This document shows, piece by piece, positions 5,303-9,268 of a stretch of DNA of 9,268 nucleotides (position 1 is its first letter; each line of letters opens with the position of its first letter). The stretch comes from Pseudomonadota bacterium. GTDB taxonomy: Bacteria; Pseudomonadota; Alphaproteobacteria; Rhizobiales; Beijerinckiaceae. Location of the stretch: assembly GCA_023452965.1 (NCBI GenBank), contig JAEXUU010000512.1, forward strand, positions 1 through 9,268. Direction: 5' to 3'. A model generated the notes under the pieces. That model was given only the letters and a program-made list of their open reading frames with translations, was not told the DNA's origin and ran no database searches. The position numbers and the translations under genes were made by a program.

Positions 5303-6346
5303 ATGCGTATCGAGAACGACCCGAAGCTGGATTTCCGCGACGTGCTGATCCGGCCCAAGCGTTCGACCCTCGGCAGCCGCTCCGAGGTCGACGTCCACCG
5401 CAGCTTCCATTTCGCCCATACCGGCCGCGAATGGTCCGGCTTCCCGCTGATCGCCGCGAACATGGACGTGGTCGGCACCATGGCCATGGCGCGCGCCCTG
5501 CTGAAGCACGGCGCCATGGTCGCCCTGCACAAGCACTACAGCGCGGACGAGCTGATCGCCTTCTTCAAGGAGCCGGGCTCGGCGAACGCCTTCTATTCGC
5601 TGGGCACGACCGAAGCCGACCATGACAAGCTCAAGGCGGTGCATGCGAAGGCGCCGATCGACAAGATCTGCCTCGACGTCGCCAATGGCTACACCGAGAT
5701 GTTCGTCGACACGGTCAAGGCGACGCGCGACGCCTTCCCCAACGCGGCGATCATGGCCGGCAACGTCGTCACCGGCGACATGACCGAGGCGCTGATCCTG
5801 GCCGGCGCCGACATCGTCAAGGTCGGCATAGGCCCGGGCTCGGTCTGCACCACCCGCAAGATGACCGGCGTCGGCTATCCGCAGCTCTCGGCGATCATCG
5901 AATGCTCCGACGCCGCCCACGGCCTGAAGGGCCTGGTCTGCGGCGATGGCGGGCTGACCGTGCCGGGCGACGTCGCCAAGGCCTATGGCGGCGGCTCCGA
6001 CTTCGTGATGATGGGCGGCATGCTCGCCGGCCATGACGAATGCGAGGGCGAGATTCGCTATGAGGAGCGCGACGGCGAGAAGGTGCCGGTCGCGATGGTG
6101 TTCTACGGCATGTCCTCGGACACGGCGATGAACAAGTACTCGGGCGGCGTCGCCAAGTACCGGGCCTCCGAGGGCAAGACCGTCGAGGTGCCCTATCGCG
6201 GCCCGGTCGAAGGCACGATGCAGGAGATCATGGGCGGGGTCCGCTCGGCGATGACCTATATCGGTGCGGTGCGCCTCAAGGAAATGTCGAAGCGCACCAC
6301 CTTCATCATGGTCGGCGCCCAGCTCAACACCGTGTTCGGCAATTGA
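5303..6346 (+). CDS. guaC: GMP reductase
   Basis: The 347-residue enzyme converts GMP to IMP and ammonia with NADPH, returning guanine nucleotides to the adenine branch in the cytoplasm. Length and sequence match the E. coli GuaC type throughout. [22 protein letters not shown] is the family's N-terminus. AANMDVVGT (51-59) is in the barrel core. [11 protein letters not shown] (175-185) carries the catalytic cysteine, C182. [13 protein letters not shown] (215-227) and GGMLAGHDE (238-246) bind the phosphate and nucleotide. [10 protein letters not shown] (267-276) and [12 protein letters not shown] (311-322) are the usual C-terminal segments. There is no CBS domain, separating it from IMP dehydrogenase. 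ATG 5303 has GGAG 8 nt upstream; an in-frame TTG at 5162 would add a tail with no family match. The stop overlaps the next start, so guaC heads a two-gene unit. Confidence 0.97.
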   Translation: MRIENDPKLDFRDVLIRPKRSTLGSRSEVDVHRSFHFAHTGREWSGFPLIAANMDVVGTMAMARALLKHGAMVALHKHYSADELIAFFKEPGSANAFYSLGTTEADHDKLKAVHAKAPIDKICLDVANGYTEMFVDTVKATRDAFPNAAIMAGNVVTGDMTEALILAGADIVKVGIGPGSVCTTRKMTGVGYPQLSAIIECSDAAHGLKGLVCGDGGLTVPGDVAKAYGGGSDFVMMGGMLAGHDECEGEIRYEERDGEKVPVAMVFYGMSSDTAMNKYSGGVAKYRASEGKTVEVPYRGPVEGTMQEIMGGVRSAMTYIGAVRLKEMSKRTTFIMVGAQLNTVFGN

Positions 6347-7566
6347 GCGAACCGGACGTCGCCATCATCGGCGCCGGTCCGGCCGGGCTGATCGCTGCCG
6401 AACGGCTGGCACAGACCGGACATCGGGTGGCGCTCTACGAACGCATGCCCTCGCCGGCGCGCAAATTCCTGCTCGCCGGTCGCGGCGGGCTCAACCTGAC
6501 GCATTCCGAGCCGCTCGACGGATTTCTCGACCGCTATGGCGATGCCCGCCTCTGGCTCGAGCCGGCGATCAGAGCCTTCCCGCCAGAGGCGCTGCGCGAC
6601 TGGGCCGACGGACTCGGCGCACAGAGCTTCGTCGGTTCGAGCGGCCGTGTCTTCCCGAAGGCGATGAAGGCCTCGCCCCTGCTGCGGGCCTGGCTGGTGC
6701 GGCTCGACGGGCTCGGCGTCAGGCTGCAGGCCGGCAGGCTCTGGACGGGCTGGGACGAGAGCGGCGCCCTGCGCTTTGCCAATCGCGACGGGACGGTCGA
6801 AACGTTTCGCCCGGCGGCCACGCTGCTGGCGCTCGGCGGCGCGAGCTGGCCAAGGCTCGGCTCGGATGGCGGCTGGCAGGCGGCGCTGGCCGAGAAGGGC
6901 GTCGCGATCGCGCCGCTACGCCCGGCCAATGCCGGTTTCTCGGGCGACTGGTCGCCGGTGATGCGCGAGCGCTTCGCCGGACAGCCGCTGAAGCGGATCG
7001 CCCTCTCCTTTGCCGGCCAGCGCGTCAGGGGCGAGGCGATGATCGACACTGATGGCATCGAGGGCGGCGCGATCTATGCGCTGTCGGGGCTGTTGCGCGA
7101 GGCGATCGCACGCGACGGCCATGCCGAGCTTGCCGTCGATCTGCGGCCCGATCTCGACGAAGCCGCGCTGGCCGCCCGGCTCGAAAGGCGCCGCGCCGGC
7201 GAGACACTGAGCAACCATCTGCGCAAGGCGGCGGGGCTCTCGCCGGTCGCGATCGCAGTACTGCGCGAGGCCGCCGGCGGCCCGCTGCCGGCCGAACCGG
7301 CGGACCTCGCCCGGCTGATCAAGGCCTCGCCGCTGCGGTTGACCGGGACGGCGCCGATCGCACGCGCCATCTCGACGGCCGGCGGCATCCTCGCCGACGA
7401 GGTCGACGCAGGTTTCATGCTGAAGCGCCTGCCCGGCGTCTTCGTCGCCGGCGAGATGCTCGACTGGGAGGCGCCGACCGGCGGCTACCTGCTGCAGGCC
7501 TGCTTCGCGACCGGCGTCGCGGCGGCCGAGGGGATCGAGCGGTTTCTAAACAAGCCCTCATCCTGA
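6343..7566 (+). CDS. FAD-dependent flavoprotein, PP_4765/HI0933 (YhiN-like) family
   Basis: The 407-residue protein opens with a dinucleotide-binding fold: [16 protein letters not shown] (5-20) holds GxGxxG and Glu33 in ALYERM ends the second strand, as for FAD binding. [17 protein letters not shown] (41-57) is the form of the HI0933-family loop seen in the PP_4765 subgroup. The C-terminal STAGGI and [20 protein letters not shown] segments complete the FAD site. Reaction and substrate are unknown. The start is TTG at 6343, overlapping the guaC stop as TTGA; the FAD motif begins at residue 5, no in-frame ATG is near and no Shine-Dalgarno is visible, so translation probably depends on guaC ribosomes. 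The last codons (Pro-Ser-Ser-stop) come from a palindromic repeat inserted at the 3' end. Confidence 0.9.
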   Translation: MSEPDVAIIGAGPAGLIAAERLAQTGHRVALYERMPSPARKFLLAGRGGLNLTHSEPLDGFLDRYGDARLWLEPAIRAFPPEALRDWADGLGAQSFVGSSGRVFPKAMKASPLLRAWLVRLDGLGVRLQAGRLWTGWDESGALRFANRDGTVETFRPAATLLALGGASWPRLGSDGGWQAALAEKGVAIAPLRPANAGFSGDWSPVMRERFAGQPLKRIALSFAGQRVRGEAMIDTDGIEGGAIYALSGLLREAIARDGHAELAVDLRPDLDEAALAARLERRRAGETLSNHLRKAAGLSPVAIAVLREAAGGPLPAEPADLARLIKASPLRLTGTAPIARAISTAGGILADEVDAGFMLKRLPGVFVAGEMLDWEAPTGGYLLQACFATGVAAAEGIERFLNKPSS

Positions 7567-7666
7567 GGAGCGGGCTTCAGCCCGCGTCTCGAAGGATGAT
7601 TCAGGAGGCTCGGGAGATTTCTGGAGTATCCTTCGAGACGGCCCTGCGGACCTCCTCAGGATGAGG
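7556..7666. repeat. 111-bp nested palindromic repeat element between convergent genes
   Basis: Outer arms CCTCATCCTGAGGAG (7556-7570) and CTCCTCAGGATGAGG (7652-7666) are perfect 15-bp complements. Inner arms CGTCTCGAAGGAT (7585-7597) and ATCCTTCGAGACG (7628-7640) are perfect 13-bp complements. Between the left arms GCGGGCT-TC-AGCCCGC (7570-7585) makes a local hairpin. The design matches the dispersed palindromic repeat (CCTCATCCTGAGGAGC...TCTCGAAGGATG) that I recall from many Hyphomicrobiales genomes. It encodes no protein. The left arm contains the flavoprotein stop codon (7564-7566) and the right arm ends 6 bp before the mutS stop, so its RNA could act as a two-way terminator. Confidence 0.85.
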
Positions 7667-7672
7667 TCGCTC

Positions 7673-9268
7673 TCAGTTCAGCCCCTTCAGCCGGTAGAGC
7701 GCTTCCAGCGCCTCGCGCGGCGTCATCTCGTCCAGGTCGAGCCCGGCGAGCGCCTCCCTGAGCAGATCGGGGCCGGAAGCAACTACGGGCGTCGGCTGCG
7801 GGCTGCGCAATTGCGCGGCGAAGAGCGGGAGGTCGTCGACCAGCGCCGCGACAGGCTTCTCGCGCTCGCTCTTCTCGAGTTCGCCGAGAATGGCGCGGGC
7901 GCGCTCGACCACGGCCGGGGGCAGGCCGGCGAGCTTGGCGACCTGGATACCGTAGGAGCGATCGGCGGCGCCGGGCACGACCTCGTGCAGGAAGACGACC
8001 TCGCCATTCCACTCTGTGACCCGCACCGTCGCGTTCGCGACCCGGTCGAGCCGCTCGGCCAGCGCGGTCAGCTCGTGGTAATGCGTCGCGATCAGGGCCC
8101 GGCAGCGATTGGCCTCGTGCAGATGCTCGATCGCCGCCCAGGCGATCGAGAGCCCGTCGAAGGTCGCGGTGCCGCGCCCGATCTCGTCGAGGATGACAAG
8201 GGCGCGCGGGCCGGCCTGGTTCAGGATCGCCGCGGTCTCGACCATCTCGACCATGAAGGTCGAACGTCCCCGGGCGAGATCGTCGGCGGCGCCGACGCGC
8301 GAGAACAGGCGGTCGACCACGCCGATATGGGCGCTGCCGGCCGGCACGAAGGAGCCCATCTGCGCAAGCACGGCGATCAGCGCGTTCTGGCGCAGGAAGG
8401 TCGACTTACCCGCCATGTTCGGACCGGTGATCAGGCAGATGCGCCCGTCCTGGCGCTTGCCGGCGGGCGAAAGCTCGCTGTCATTGGCGACGAAGGGCTG
8501 GCCCTCGCGCTTCAGCGCGGCTTCGACGACGGGGTGGCGGCCTGCCTTGATCGCAAAGGCAGCGCCGTCGTCGACGAGCGGGCGGGTCCAGCCGCCATCG
8601 ACCGCGAGCTCAGCCAGCGCGGCGGCGACGTCGATCGCGGCCAGCGCCAGGGCCGCCGCCTTGATCGGCTCGGCCTGATCGAGCACCGCCGCGGTCAGCT
8701 CGGCGAAGATCGACAGTTCCAGCTTCAGCGCCCGGTCGGCGGCCGAGGCGATCTTGGCCTCAAGCTCGCCGAGCTCGACCGAGGAGAAGCGCATCGCGTC
8801 CGACATGGTCTGGCGGTGCAGGAAGACGGCGCGCCAGGGCTCCCTCAGGAAGCTTTCACCGACCGCCTGCGGCACCTCGACGAAGTAGCCGAGCATGGAA
8901 TTGTGCTTGATCCGCAGCGTGCGGCAGTCGGTCTCGGCGGCGTAACGGGCCTGGAGCTGGGCTATCACCTTCCGCGAATCGACCTGCAGCAGGCGCAGCT
9001 CGTCGAGGGCAGGATCGAAGCCTTCACGCACGAAGCGGCCGTCGCGCCGCAGCAGCGGCAATTCGTCTGCGAGCGTCGCCGACAACCGCGCGCCGAGGTC
9101 GGGATCGGTGCGGCCGAGCGCCAGCGCCGCCTCACGCAGTTCCAGCGGAATCTCGGCATGGCGCAACAGGGCAGCTGCGATGGCGCGCGCAGCCTCCAGC
9201 CCGGCACCGAGCGCGGCAAGATCGCGCGGGCCGCCGCGGTCGAGCGCGAGGCGCGACAAGGCACGGGC
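7673..9268 (-). CDS. mutS: DNA mismatch repair protein MutS, C-terminal part (cut by window edge)
   Basis: The last 531 codons are present; the start lies beyond the right edge, and the open frame reaches the last base (ARALSRLAL...). MutS binds mismatches and, with ATP, recruits MutL. The fragment covers the end of the lever and clamp ([19 protein letters not shown] near 84-102) and the whole ATPase: Walker [10 protein letters not shown] (282-290), STFMVEMVE (336-344), Walker [11 protein letters not shown] (358-367) and ATHYHEL (394-400). The C-terminal region ends [19 protein letters not shown], the usual MutS tail. Typical MutS is about 850-900 residues, so roughly the last 60% is seen. 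All catalytic motifs are intact, with no frameshift. It converges on the flavoprotein gene across the repeat element. Confidence 0.97.
   Translation of the reverse strand, partial: ARALSRLALDRGGPRDLAALGAGLEAARAIAAALLRHAEIPLELREAALALGRTDPDLGARLSATLADELPLLRRDGRFVREGFDPALDELRLLQVDSRKVIAQLQARYAAETDCRTLRIKHNSMLGYFVEVPQAVGESFLREPWRAVFLHRQTMSDAMRFSSVELGELEAKIASAADRALKLELSIFAELTAAVLDQAEPIKAAALALAAIDVAAALAELAVDGGWTRPLVDDGAAFAIKAGRHPVVEAALKREGQPFVANDSELSPAGKRQDGRICLITGPNMAGKSTFLRQNALIAVLAQMGSFVPAGSAHIGVVDRLFSRVGAADDLARGRSTFMVEMVETAAILNQAGPRALVILDEIGRGTATFDGLSIAWAAIEHLHEANRCRALIATHYHELTALAERLDRVANATVRVTEWNGEVVFLHEVVPGAADRSYGIQVAKLAGLPPAVVERARAILGELEKSEREKPVAALVDDLPLFAAQLRSPQPTPVVASGPDLLREALAGLDLDEMTPREALEALYRLKGLN

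Noticed and set aside
7556..7666. CRISPR-like or transposon terminal repeats.
   Set aside because: There is one pair of nested inverted arms, no regular spacers, no transposase and no flanking target duplication visible; a dispersed palindromic repeat fits better.

Overview
This is a high-GC window with compact genes, short spacers and GC-rich third codon positions. Gene content and a CCTCATCCTGAGGAG-type palindromic repeat point to an alphaproteobacterium, probably Hyphomicrobiales in or near Bosea, Methylobacterium or Bradyrhizobium. The taxonomic call is inference; no rRNA or other marker is present.

Left end (1-1103, minus strand): the first 40 codons of an ABC-F type ATPase, running off the window. 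Before it lies an unusual leader of about 300 nt. The leader holds a 19-codon ORF with a near-perfect Shine-Dalgarno, a perfect 10-bp hairpin with that ORF's stop codon in its loop, two more hairpins, and a 38-codon ORF ending 3 nt before the ABC-F start. This looks like a ribosome-sensing attenuator. Upstream of it is an orphan protein with a methyltransferase-like Rossmann pattern (456-1022).

1104-2969 (minus): a fused permease/ATPase exporter of the SbmA/BacA-YddA (ABC_membrane_2) family. Its nucleotide-binding domain departs from consensus at Walker A, the signature motif and the H-loop. The upstream regions of this gene and of the 456-1022 gene share a 20-bp motif (17 of 20 identical) built as a TTCA direct repeat with an 11-bp period.

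3039-5112 (minus): a likely four-gene operon, arsR-type repressor, SRPBCC/AHSA1 protein, glutathione S-transferase, second SRPBCC/AHSA1 protein. The two SRPBCC proteins are paralogues of identical length flanking the GST. A perfect 10-bp inverted repeat just upstream of the regulator is the probable autoregulatory operator.

5303-7566 (plus): guaC (GMP reductase), then a PP_4765/HI0933-type flavoprotein whose TTG start overlaps the guaC stop as TTGA, so the two are probably translationally coupled.

7556-7666: a 111-bp imperfect palindromic repeat element between convergent genes, which supplies the last codons and stop of the flavoprotein gene. 7673-9268 (minus): the C-terminal 531 codons of mutS, whose start lies beyond the window.

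Most of the window is ordinary chromosome. The best candidates for something undescribed are the ABC-F leader, the SRPBCC-GST-SRPBCC operon with its operator, the degenerate exporter ATPase, and the shared promoter motif.
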